8,443 nucleotides of DNA from JAEUIT01 sp034439815 (GTDB taxonomy: Bacteria > Planctomycetota > Phycisphaerae > Phycisphaerales > SM1A02): assembly GCA_034439815.1 (NCBI GenBank), contig JAWXBD010000053.1, forward strand, positions 1 to 8,443, written 5' to 3'. The first letter of the stretch is position 1. The number at the start of each line of letters is the position of its first letter. The notes beneath the pieces were generated by a model that had not been told where the DNA came from, did no database searches, and was given only the letters and a program-made list of their open reading frames with translations. This document shows positions 1 through 5,102 of the stretch, in pieces. Both the position numbers and the translations under genes were made by a program.

Positions 1-80
1 CATGTGTCAATCGAGGCATGTGTCAATCGAGGCATGTGTCAATCGAGGCATGTGTCAATCGAGGCATGTGTCAATCGAGG
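1..80. repeat. Tandem array, five perfect copies of a 16-bp unit
   Basis: Five identical head-to-tail copies of catgtgtcaatcgagg occupy 1-16, 17-32, 33-48, 49-64 and 65-80. The array touches the left edge, so it may be longer. Immediately after it the sequence (tcgtcgaggg) departs from the unit. The final copy overlaps the 3' end of the leftward gene at 71-685, and its TGA stop is read from tca at 71-73 inside that copy. Because 16 is not a multiple of 3, forward frames through the array stay open by chance; I do not regard them as coding. The units are contiguous with no spacers, so this is a minisatellite-type repeat and not CRISPR. Its role is unknown. Confidence 0.97.
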
Positions 81-685
81 TCGTCGAGGGTGCGTGCGGC
101 GCGGATCGGCGCCTTGCCCGCTTTCTTCTTGGCCTCGGCGTCGCGGACGATCTGGAACATCGACTGCGTGCGCAGCACGAGTCCGCAATCGCTCCGCAGG
201 TGGTAGCCCTGCAGATGCAGATCGCTGCGCGTGGCCTGCACGTCCAGGACCGAGAGGTTGGGTTTGCCGTTCTCGTCCGTCCACATCGACAGCAGCGAAC
301 CGCTTTCGCGCGCGTGCTGCAGCATTTCCTTGTAGGTGCCGAGATAGAGATGATCCGAGAGCGTCTCGGTCTGCATCGTCGTCATGTAGACGAGCGAGTC
401 GCCGAACTTCTCCTCGTGATCACGCTCGCCGGCGCAGGGAAGCGTTGCGACGAGGCCGCGATCAGGAATCTGATCGAGCTGCTCGACGACCACTTCGACG
501 ACGCAGAGACCGTTGTGCTGGAAGCGGAGGCTGTGGCCGCCACGGAAGATCCAGCTCTCGGCTTCATAGTCATCGTGGCGAATTCGGTTGCGCCCCTCGA
601 TCCCGAAGAACTCAGGATGAAGCGCCTTGCGGAACACGAGCATGTGGTATGACTGAAGGCTCGTCGTTTTGGTGGGGTTGCTCAT
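71..685 (-). CDS. Hypothetical protein, DUF2617-like (204 aa)
   Basis: A soluble-looking 204-residue protein with no signal peptide or membrane segment. Landmarks are HPEFFG at about residues 23-28, CVVEVVVEQ at 61-69, GERDHEEKFGDSLVY at 86-100, QTETLSDHLY at 105-114 and QSMFQI at 174-179, followed by a charged tail with AEAKKKAGK. The order HPE.F, an EV strand, GE.D.E, a Tyr/Gln/Glu strand and a terminal QS.F resembles my memory of DUF2617 (PF10936), a family of unknown function common in planctomycetes and actinobacteria. That match is recalled and was not computed. The ATG at 683-685 is the first in frame and has no clear Shine-Dalgarno. The gene lies downstream of rnpB on the same strand after about 355 non-coding bases. 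Its last codons and stop fall in the 16-bp repeat array. No enzymatic function can be assigned. Confidence 0.75.
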   Translation of the reverse strand: MSNPTKTTSLQSYHMLVFRKALHPEFFGIEGRNRIRHDDYEAESWIFRGGHSLRFQHNGLCVVEVVVEQLDQIPDRGLVATLPCAGERDHEEKFGDSLVYMTTMQTETLSDHLYLGTYKEMLQHARESGSLLSMWTDENGKPNLSVLDVQATRSDLHLQGYHLRSDCGLVLRTQSMFQIVRDAEAKKKAGKAPIRAARTLDDLD

Positions 686-1012
686 TGGCGGATCAACTTA
701 ATTGTCTGCTTGAACTGCTCGCATCGTCACGCCTGCTTCCCGTCGGCAAGAGTGAAAAAGGCCAGCGTGCCCGGTGGCTCGAAACATCGATGGAGTGGCG
801 ACGCCCCTGCTTAAATCAGTGGACGAAAGCCGATTGGATTGCAGACGGAATCCCCCGCGAAGGTCACCGGCAGGCGACCTGAAACGCTGATTGTTGCGGT
901 CTCTCGGCGAAAGGCAAGATCACGCATTCAAATCGGACTGAATTCCACGGGTTGTGGGATTTCTCCCCAACGGCACGACGCGTGGTGGTTGCGCCTGCGG
1001 ATGATCAGCGCG
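686..1012. other. Non-coding spacer between rnpB and the 204-aa gene
   Basis: I see no credible gene here. Short open frames cross the stretch but lack a ribosome site, a recognisable product or agreement with neighbouring genes. I looked for tRNA T-arms and for conserved tmRNA and SRP RNA motifs on both strands and found none. The only local structure is a weak hairpin at 861-880 (aggtc/gacct, with an inner cc/gg closing a ggca loop). The leftward promoter for the 71-685 gene presumably lies near 690-760, but no convincing -35/-10 pair stands out. Confidence 0.5.
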
Positions 1013-1040
1013 CACGGCCAACCCTCGCGGGAAGGCCGTG
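1013..1040 (-). terminator. Hairpin directly 3' of rnpB, possible terminator
   Basis: On the minus strand CACGGCC and GGCCGTG form a 7-bp stem. Symmetric TT/TT mismatches and an inner CCC/GGG stem follow, closed by a GCGA (GNRA-type) tetraloop. It starts right after the last P1 bases of RNase P RNA. There is no T-tract after it, so it is not a canonical intrinsic terminator. It could be a 3'-end processing or stability hairpin, or a Rho-assisted stop. Confidence 0.4.
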
Positions 1041-1043
1041 GTT

Positions 1044-1484
1044 GCTGTGGACGTAAGCCGAATTCTGTGAGCGTCGCGGCTTTGGGCCGCGACACGTGGC
1101 GATCATTTCTCTAGGACGTGCGTTGCCGCCCGTCTCGAGCGCGCTACCCGCTCTCACGCCTGCGGACCGCAGGGGTCGTCAAGTCCCCAATGAAGGGTCC
1201 CTTTGCAGGGCTTGACGACAAGAGCTGCTTGCGTTTGCACGCGGTGGGGTTTGCCTGGACCCCGTTCGTCACCGAACGAGCGGTGCGCTCTTACCGCACC
1301 TTTTCACCCTTACCCCGACCTGCAGGCAACCAGGTTGCTCACAAGCGGGGCGGTTTGTTTCTGTGGCACTGTCCCTGACCCGCAACCGGGCCGGTGGGCG
1401 TTACCCACCACCGTGTCCTGCCGTGTTCGGACTTTCCTCAACCGCAGCTCTTGCGAGCCACGATCGCGATCACCTGTCCACAAC
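1044..1484 (-). ncRNA. rnpB: RNase P RNA, bacterial type A
   Basis: This is the catalytic RNA of RNase P, which removes 5' leaders from pre-tRNAs. Read on the minus strand, it has the 5' conserved GAGGAAAGTCCG (about 1428-1439). The core GTAAGGGTGAAAAGGTGCGG then runs into the P12 hairpin GGTGCG/CGCACC (about 1282-1315). Next come the tRNA-CCA-binding GGGTAG (1144-1149) and the 3' conserved ACAGAATTCGGCTTA (about 1053-1067). P4 forms between AAGTCCGAA and TTCGGCTT with the universal bulged U. P1 is TGTGGAC with GTCCACA (1476-1482 with 1046-1052). P2 is GGTGATC with GATCGCC. P3 is a GCAA-capped hairpin, P13/14 has a GTGA loop (1263-1278), P18 is GCAA-capped, and an extra 8-bp P19 hairpin lies at 1073-1093. 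The length of about 440 nt is normal for type A. Ends are set by P1 pairing and may be off by about 5 nt. The gene is complete, appears functional, and is divergent from rplU. Confidence 0.95.
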
Positions 1485-1487
1485 GGC

Positions 1488-1532
1488 ACTGTACGGCCTG
1501 AAGGCGTTGCGGGTCGCGATTCGTTCTGTATA
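1488..1532 (-). promoter_or_regulatory. Candidate rnpB promoter elements
   Basis: Two leftward -10-like hexamers are possible. TACAGT (complement of 1488-1493) would start transcription almost exactly at the P1 end of RNase P RNA. TATACA (complement of 1527-1532) would leave about 35 nt to be processed off. Neither has a good -35 at 16-18 bp, so the choice is uncertain. The TATACA site overlaps the rightward -10 of rplU, so the two directions may interfere. Confidence 0.3.
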
Positions 1533-1534
1533 CT
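1507..1534 (+). promoter_or_regulatory. Sigma70-like promoter of rplU
   Basis: TTGCGG (1507-1512), a 16-bp spacer and TATACT (1529-1534) form a good housekeeping-type promoter. Transcription would start near 1541, giving a leader of about 73 nt before the GTG of rplU. It sits in the divergent spacer with rnpB. Confidence 0.6.
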
Positions 1535-1600
1535 CTCTCGATTCTTCCCAGCCCAGCGCGCCCAAAGTTTATTTGTGTGTGAGAGGCGCCAAGCCATTCA

Positions 1601-1604
1601 GGAG
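1601..1604 (+). promoter_or_regulatory. Ribosome binding site deciding the rplU start
   Basis: GGAG lies 9 bases before the GTG at 1614. It supports that GTG over the in-frame upstream codons, which would run back through the promoter and rnpB. Confidence 0.65.
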
Positions 1605-1613
1605 TCTACGACC

Positions 1614-1937
1614 GTGTACGCGATCATCGAGGACAGCGGAACCCAGATCAAGGTGCGCCCCGGCGACCTCATCGACCTCGATCTTCGAGAACTCACGGCC
1701 GACCAGACGACGCTCGTGCTCGACCGGGTGTTGGCTATCGGCGACGCGGCGGGCACGTCGGCCGCGAAGATCGGACTCCCCTACCTCACCGGCGCGACGG
1801 TCACTGCGACCATCCTCGGTGAATCGGTCGGTCCGAAAGTCATCACCCTCAAGTACAAGCGTCGCAAGGGCAGCCGCAAGAAGATCGGTCACCGCCAAGG
1901 CTACTTGCGGGTGAAGATCGACGCGATCGCCGCCTGA
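1614..1937 (+). CDS. rplU: Large ribosomal subunit protein bL21
   Basis: This is an rRNA-binding protein of the 50S subunit, 107 aa, the usual bL21 length. It opens VYAIIEDSGTQIKVRPGD, the bL21 N-terminal strand with EDSGTQIKV in place of the common GGKQYRV. The middle carries VLAIGD and KIGLPYLTGATVTATILGE. The C-terminus has the basic rRNA-binding stretch KYKRRKGSRKKIGHRQGY followed by LRVKI. The GTG start is chosen because it sits 9 nt after GGAG and matches the family N-terminus exactly; the open frame extends far upstream only because it crosses rnpB. bL21 is normally followed by rpmA (bL27), but here the next gene is convergent after 42 bp, so it appears monocistronic. No terminator hairpin is obvious. 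Identity is very secure. Confidence 0.97.
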   Translation: MYAIIEDSGTQIKVRPGDLIDLDLRELTADQTTLVLDRVLAIGDAAGTSAAKIGLPYLTGATVTATILGESVGPKVITLKYKRRKGSRKKIGHRQGYLRVKIDAIAA

Positions 1938-1979
1938 GCACGCTGCCGCGGATTTCAACTTTCGAGGACAAGCGTCGCC

Positions 1980-2999
1980 TCACGGCCGTGCGGCGAGTTC
2001 GTCCATGCGCGACGGACTCTCCGCGTTTCCGGTGCGGGCGCTGAGTCGCGCAGCGTCCATGAACGCCAGCCGTGCCGCCAGCCGCTGCGGCTCCTCGCGC
2101 GGAAGGCGGAGCCGTGCAACCGTCCGGAGCGCCTCGATACATGCGCTGACGGAGTTGGTCACGGGCGGATCCGCGGCGGCGAGCTCGTGGCACTCCGACT
2201 GCTGGCCCGTTCTGTCCCAGCGGCGGATCAGGCCATCCTCGATGCGCAGCCGCCCAGCTGAACCGATCAGCTCGACCTCGCGGCACCATCCGCCGGTGTC
2301 GGCGAGATCGATCGCCACGATTCCACCGGTGTCCGTGCGGGCGAGCGCCGAGTAAAACCGGGCCTCCTCCCCGCCGCTCGCCGGGCGGGCGAATGCGACC
2401 ACGTGTTCGACGCCGTTGACGAGTTCCAGCACGACGTCACACGCATCAGCGAGCATGCCGTCCATCGTGTGCAGGCCGGATGGATCGGGGCCTGCGCGCA
2501 CCCGTACGTTGATGGAACGTGGGGGTCCGTCGGTCAGAAACTCCTCGATCATCGGTTGCGCGGTTCGGAACGCGTCCGACCAGCGAAAGAGCGGCACCGT
2601 CCGAAGGCGCGTCACGCGATCGCCGAGACGATGGGCTTCCACGAGCGACGGCGGTGCCGGCGCGGTGACGACGACCGTGAGGTCGCCCTCCACCAGCACG
2701 TCGAGGTCAGCGTCCGCCGGCGACTCCCGACTCAGGACGAGCAGCAGCTGGGCGCCACAGCGACCGAGCTCGCGCAGCGTACCCATCTCTTGCGCACCGG
2801 TCCGCGCGGCCCAGCTTGTGACCAGCGCGCGGCGCTCGCCGCCGACGGCGTGAATGCGCCAGCCCCACGCCGTCTCCAGCTCTTGCGCGAGATCAGTCGC
2901 GAGAGCGGTGGCGAGCGCGTCGGCACCGTGATCGATCCACACTGCCACCGGGATGGTGGCGGCGGAACGAGGCGGGGATTCGTCGTCGAGTCGGAACAT
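1980..2999 (-). CDS. Degenerate Gfo/Idh/MocA-like protein (339 aa), probable pseudo-oxidoreductase
   Basis: The C-terminal half resembles the Gfo/Idh/MocA substrate-binding domain. It has TGGIVAIDLADTGGWCREVELIG then SAGRLRIEDGLIRRWD (about residues 224-262), and the closing helix AFMDAARLSARTGNAESPSRM (about 312-332), a typical family ending. The N-terminal half (about 15-130) looks like a Rossmann fold by strand pattern but has no GxGxxG. The EKP position of the family appears as TAP (112-114, in DLTVVVTAPAPPS), so the catalytic Lys is missing. The usual His of the D-x-x-x-H-x-x-D segment also seems absent (around 185-188). NAD(P)-dependent redox activity is therefore unlikely; a binding or regulatory role is my inference. 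The ATG at 2997-2999 is the only good in-frame start, with no clear ribosome site. It follows the aminotransferase by 53 bp on the same strand and may be cotranscribed with it. Confidence 0.75.
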   Translation of the reverse strand: MFRLDDESPPRSAATIPVAVWIDHGADALATALATDLAQELETAWGWRIHAVGGERRALVTSWAARTGAQEMGTLRELGRCGAQLLLVLSRESPADADLDVLVEGDLTVVVTAPAPPSLVEAHRLGDRVTRLRTVPLFRWSDAFRTAQPMIEEFLTDGPPRSINVRVRAGPDPSGLHTMDGMLADACDVVLELVNGVEHVVAFARPASGGEEARFYSALARTDTGGIVAIDLADTGGWCREVELIGSAGRLRIEDGLIRRWDRTGQQSECHELAAADPPVTNSVSACIEALRTVARLRLPREEPQRLAARLAFMDAARLSARTGNAESPSRMDELAARP

Positions 3000-3052
3000 G
3001 AGGCGCGTGGGGAATCGCGTGCGGGGTTCAAGCGAGGTCGAAGCGGTTCGAC

Positions 3053-4222
3053 TCAGACTTTACCCGCCGGCAGCCGCTTCATGCGGTCGATCGCCGCGCG
3101 CAGCGTTTCTTCCTTCTTGCAGAACGCGAAACGGATCAGCGATCGTCCGTCTTCACGCCGCTGATAGAAGGATCCGGGGGGAATGCCTGCGACTCCGATC
3201 TCGATCGCCAGGTACTTCGCAAAGCTGAGGTCGTCGGGAAACCCAAAGCGTGCATGATCGCACATGATGAAGTACGTCCCCTGCGGCACGAACACCTCGA
3301 ACCCGGACTCCTGCAGCCCGTCGACCATGATCGCGCGGCGATGGCGGTACTCCGCAAGGAAGGCCCGATCGTAGTCGTCGCCCGAACCGAGGGCTTCGAT
3401 GGCGGCAACCTGCAGCGGCGTCGATGCGCAGAACGTGATGAACTGGTGCGCGGCGCGCACTGCGGCAGTGAGGTCGGGCGGCGCGATCGCCCAACCGATC
3501 TTCCAGCCGGTGAGCGAGTAGGTCTTGCCGAGACTCGACAGGGTGATTGTCCGCGCCCGCATGCCGGGCAAGGTCGCGATCGAGATGTGCTCACCCTCGA
3601 ACACGAGGCGTTCATAGACCTCGTCCGAAATGCAGATCAGATCGTGCTCGCGGCAGACCTGCGCCACTCCTTCCAGTTCGCTCCGCGTGAAGACGTGGCC
3701 GGTGGGATTGTGCGGTGTGTTCAGGAGAACGCATCTGGTCTTGGGTGTCACCGCGGCGCGCAGTGCTGCGACATCCAGGGCGAAAGCAGGCGGGCGCAGC
3801 GTCACCGAGCGGACAGTCCCCCCCGCCATCGCCACGGTTGCCGGATACGAGTCGTAATACGGCTCGATGAGCACGACTTCGTCGCCGGCATTCAGCAGGC
3901 CGATCATGGTCGCGGCGATCGCTTCCGTGCATCCGCACGTCACGGTGATCTCGCTGTCCGGATCGACATCAAGGCCCGTGTCGCGCTTGAATCGGCCTGC
4001 GATGGCCGCGTTGAGATCCGGCACGCCAAACATCCGCGAGTATTGTCCGTGGCCATCGCGAATGGCACGGATGCCGGCATCCTTCACGAATACGGGACCA
4101 TCGAAGTCGGGAAAGCCCTGTCCCAGATTGACCGCGCCATGCTGGCGCGCGAGCAGGCTCATCTCGGTGAAAATGGTGGCGCCGAACGGCTGCAGACGCG
4201 TGGCAACACGGGACGTTGTCAT
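3053..4222 (-). CDS. PLP-dependent aminotransferase, fold type I (methionine/kynurenine aminotransferase-like)
   Basis: A cytosolic class I/II aminotransferase of 389 aa, a full-length family size. It would transfer an amino group between an amino acid and a 2-oxoacid using pyridoxal phosphate. Visible motifs are VNLGQGFPDFDGP (31-43), the ring-stacking region EPYYDSYPA (120-128), NTPHNPTGHVF (168-178) with Asn172, ISDEVYE (198-204) with Asp200 and Tyr203, the Schiff-base Lys233 in SSLGKTYSLTGWKIGW, and carboxylate-binding Arg364 in IRFAFCK. LGQGFPDFDGP and GKTYSLTGWKIGW are typical of the YbdL and kynurenine/glutamine transaminase K branch, so methionine, glutamine or aromatic substrates are likely. 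An aspartate aminotransferase role is less likely. No Shine-Dalgarno is seen before the ATG. It is divergent from the pseudouridine synthase gene and lies upstream of the Gfo/Idh/MocA-like gene. Confidence 0.93.
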   Translation of the reverse strand: MTTSRVATRLQPFGATIFTEMSLLARQHGAVNLGQGFPDFDGPVFVKDAGIRAIRDGHGQYSRMFGVPDLNAAIAGRFKRDTGLDVDPDSEITVTCGCTEAIAATMIGLLNAGDEVVLIEPYYDSYPATVAMAGGTVRSVTLRPPAFALDVAALRAAVTPKTRCVLLNTPHNPTGHVFTRSELEGVAQVCREHDLICISDEVYERLVFEGEHISIATLPGMRARTITLSSLGKTYSLTGWKIGWAIAPPDLTAAVRAAHQFITFCASTPLQVAAIEALGSGDDYDRAFLAEYRHRRAIMVDGLQESGFEVFVPQGTYFIMCDHARFGFPDDLSFAKYLAIEIGVAGIPPGSFYQRREDGRSLIRFAFCKKEETLRAAIDRMKRLPAGKV

Positions 4223-4283
4223 GCGGCGCAGCGTATCGCGCGCGAAGTGGCTGCGTTCCTATTGCAGTAGAGTGGGTGGGGAC
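4223..4283. promoter_or_regulatory. Divergent intergenic region (61 bp)
   Basis: This spacer must carry initiation signals for both the leftward aminotransferase and the rightward pseudouridine synthase unless leaderless or distal promoters are used. A leftward CAATAG (complement of 4259-4264) is a weak -10 candidate. GGGTGGGG just before the rightward ATG may act as a ribosome site. No clear palindromic operator is visible. Confidence 0.35.
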
Positions 4284-5039
4284 ATGGCCGTGCCTGAAGG
4301 GAATCCGCGCATCCGAATCCGCATCGCGCATGAAGACGCGCGGACGATCGTCGTCAACAAGATGCCGGGGCTCGTCACGGAACCAGGTCGCGGCCATCGC
4401 AACGAGACGCTGCTCAACGGGCTGTTCGCCGTGGACAACGGTCGGCTCGCGAGCCGCCTCGCGCGGCTCGGTGAAGCGCGCGACTGGGGACTGCTGCATC
4501 GGCTCGACCGGCTCACGAGCGGCCTCGTGCTCAGCGCACTCGACCCGGATGCGTGGGACACGCTGCGTGCGGCGTTCGAATCGCGGGCGCTGACGAAGAC
4601 GTATCTCGCGATCGTGCGCGGCGAGCTTCGTGACGATGCCGGCACGATCGATCTCGCGCTGGCCGACCGCACCGATGGCGACTATCGCGTGAGCGTGGTC
4701 GACCCAAAGGGCAAACCGTCGCTCACGCACTGGAAGCTGCGCGGTCGCGCGGGTCGGTACGCACTTGTCGAATGCGATCTGGTCACCGGACGCCTGCATC
4801 AGATCCGCGTGCACATGGCGTCGATCGGCGCGCCGGTGGCCGGCGATCCGATCTACGCCGTCGGGGGCAGGGCAAACACGGGCGGACGCGGCGCCAAGAA
4901 TCCGAGTCTCCATCTGCACGCCTGGAAACTTGCGTTCCCGCACCCCGATGACGCCCGCGCTGTCAGCGTTGTCGGCGAGATCCCGCGCAACTTTGCGGAG
5001 TTCGCGACGTCGCACGGGCTCGCAATTCCCTCCAATTGA
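4284..5039 (+). CDS. RluA-family RNA pseudouridine synthase (251 aa)
   Basis: It would isomerise specific uridines in rRNA or tRNA to pseudouridine. The catalytic motif is LLHRLDRLTSGLVLSA (70-85) with Asp75 as nucleophile. It is followed by KTYLAIVRGE (105-114), the TGRLHQIRVHMASIG segment (168-182) with GDPIY (187-191), and LHLHAWKLAFPHP (209-221). The N-terminal strand IRIAHEDARTIVVNKMPGLVTEPG (from residue 12) is the usual start of the catalytic domain. No S4 RNA-binding domain precedes it, so this is a single-domain RluA/TruC-type enzyme. HRLDR is followed by Leu instead of the common Asp of HRLDRDTSG, a variant also seen elsewhere in the family. The start at 4284 was chosen because it matches the domain border and has the purine-rich ggtgggga just upstream. 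The exact target uridine cannot be told from sequence. Confidence 0.93.
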   Translation: MAVPEGNPRIRIRIAHEDARTIVVNKMPGLVTEPGRGHRNETLLNGLFAVDNGRLASRLARLGEARDWGLLHRLDRLTSGLVLSALDPDAWDTLRAAFESRALTKTYLAIVRGELRDDAGTIDLALADRTDGDYRVSVVDPKGKPSLTHWKLRGRAGRYALVECDLVTGRLHQIRVHMASIGAPVAGDPIYAVGGRANTGGRGAKNPSLHLHAWKLAFPHPDDARAVSVVGEIPRNFAEFATSHGLAIPSN

Positions 5040-5040
5040 A

Positions 5041-5073
5041 ACGGGCCGGCGTCCCAAGAAGACGCCGGCCCGT
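5041..5073. terminator. Bidirectional hairpin between convergent genes
   Basis: A perfect 13-bp stem (5041-5053 with 5061-5073) closes a 7-nt ccaagaa loop. It begins one base after the pseudouridine synthase stop and lies 29 bp past the pyrophosphatase stop. On the minus strand it is followed by TTTCAATT, a modest U-rich tail, so it best fits the pyrophosphatase transcript. On the plus strand no T-tract follows, but the strong stem may still end or protect the transcript. Confidence 0.7.
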
Positions 5074-5102
5074 GTGAACGAATCAGTTGTGACGTCAGCT
5101 CG

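Noticed and set aside
1..80. Left-edge repeats as a CRISPR array
   Set aside because: The 16-bp units are directly contiguous with no unique spacers and are too short for CRISPR repeats.
4..882. Long rightward open frames through the 16-bp repeats and across 71-685
   Set aside because: They are open because the repeat lacks forward stops and because they shadow the leftward 204-aa gene; composition is Arg/Ala-rich with no recognisable domain.
686..1040. Possible tRNA, tmRNA or SRP RNA between rnpB and the 204-aa gene
   Set aside because: No T-arm with pairing stem, no tmRNA end motifs and no conserved SRP core were found on either strand.
1310..1597. Leftward 95-aa open frame
   Set aside because: It lies over the 5' half of RNase P RNA and its promoter region; RNA conservation explains the sequence.
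1203..1613. N-terminal extension of bL21
   Set aside because: It crosses rnpB and the rplU promoter; bL21 family length and the GGAG site place the start at 1614.
3254..4270. Rightward 338-aa open frame antisense to the aminotransferase
   Set aside because: The opposite strand holds a full aminotransferase with all catalytic residues; this is a GC-rich shadow frame.
1980..5039. A new multi-gene defence or biosynthetic system formed by the oxidoreductase-like, aminotransferase and pseudouridine synthase genes
   Set aside because: Only the first two are codirectional; the third is divergent and is a general RNA-modification enzyme. No nuclease, sensor, transporter or tailoring partner is present.
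3969..5057. Leftward 362-aa open frame over the pseudouridine synthase
   Set aside because: Shadow of the RluA-family gene and the aminotransferase start; Arg-rich, no domain.
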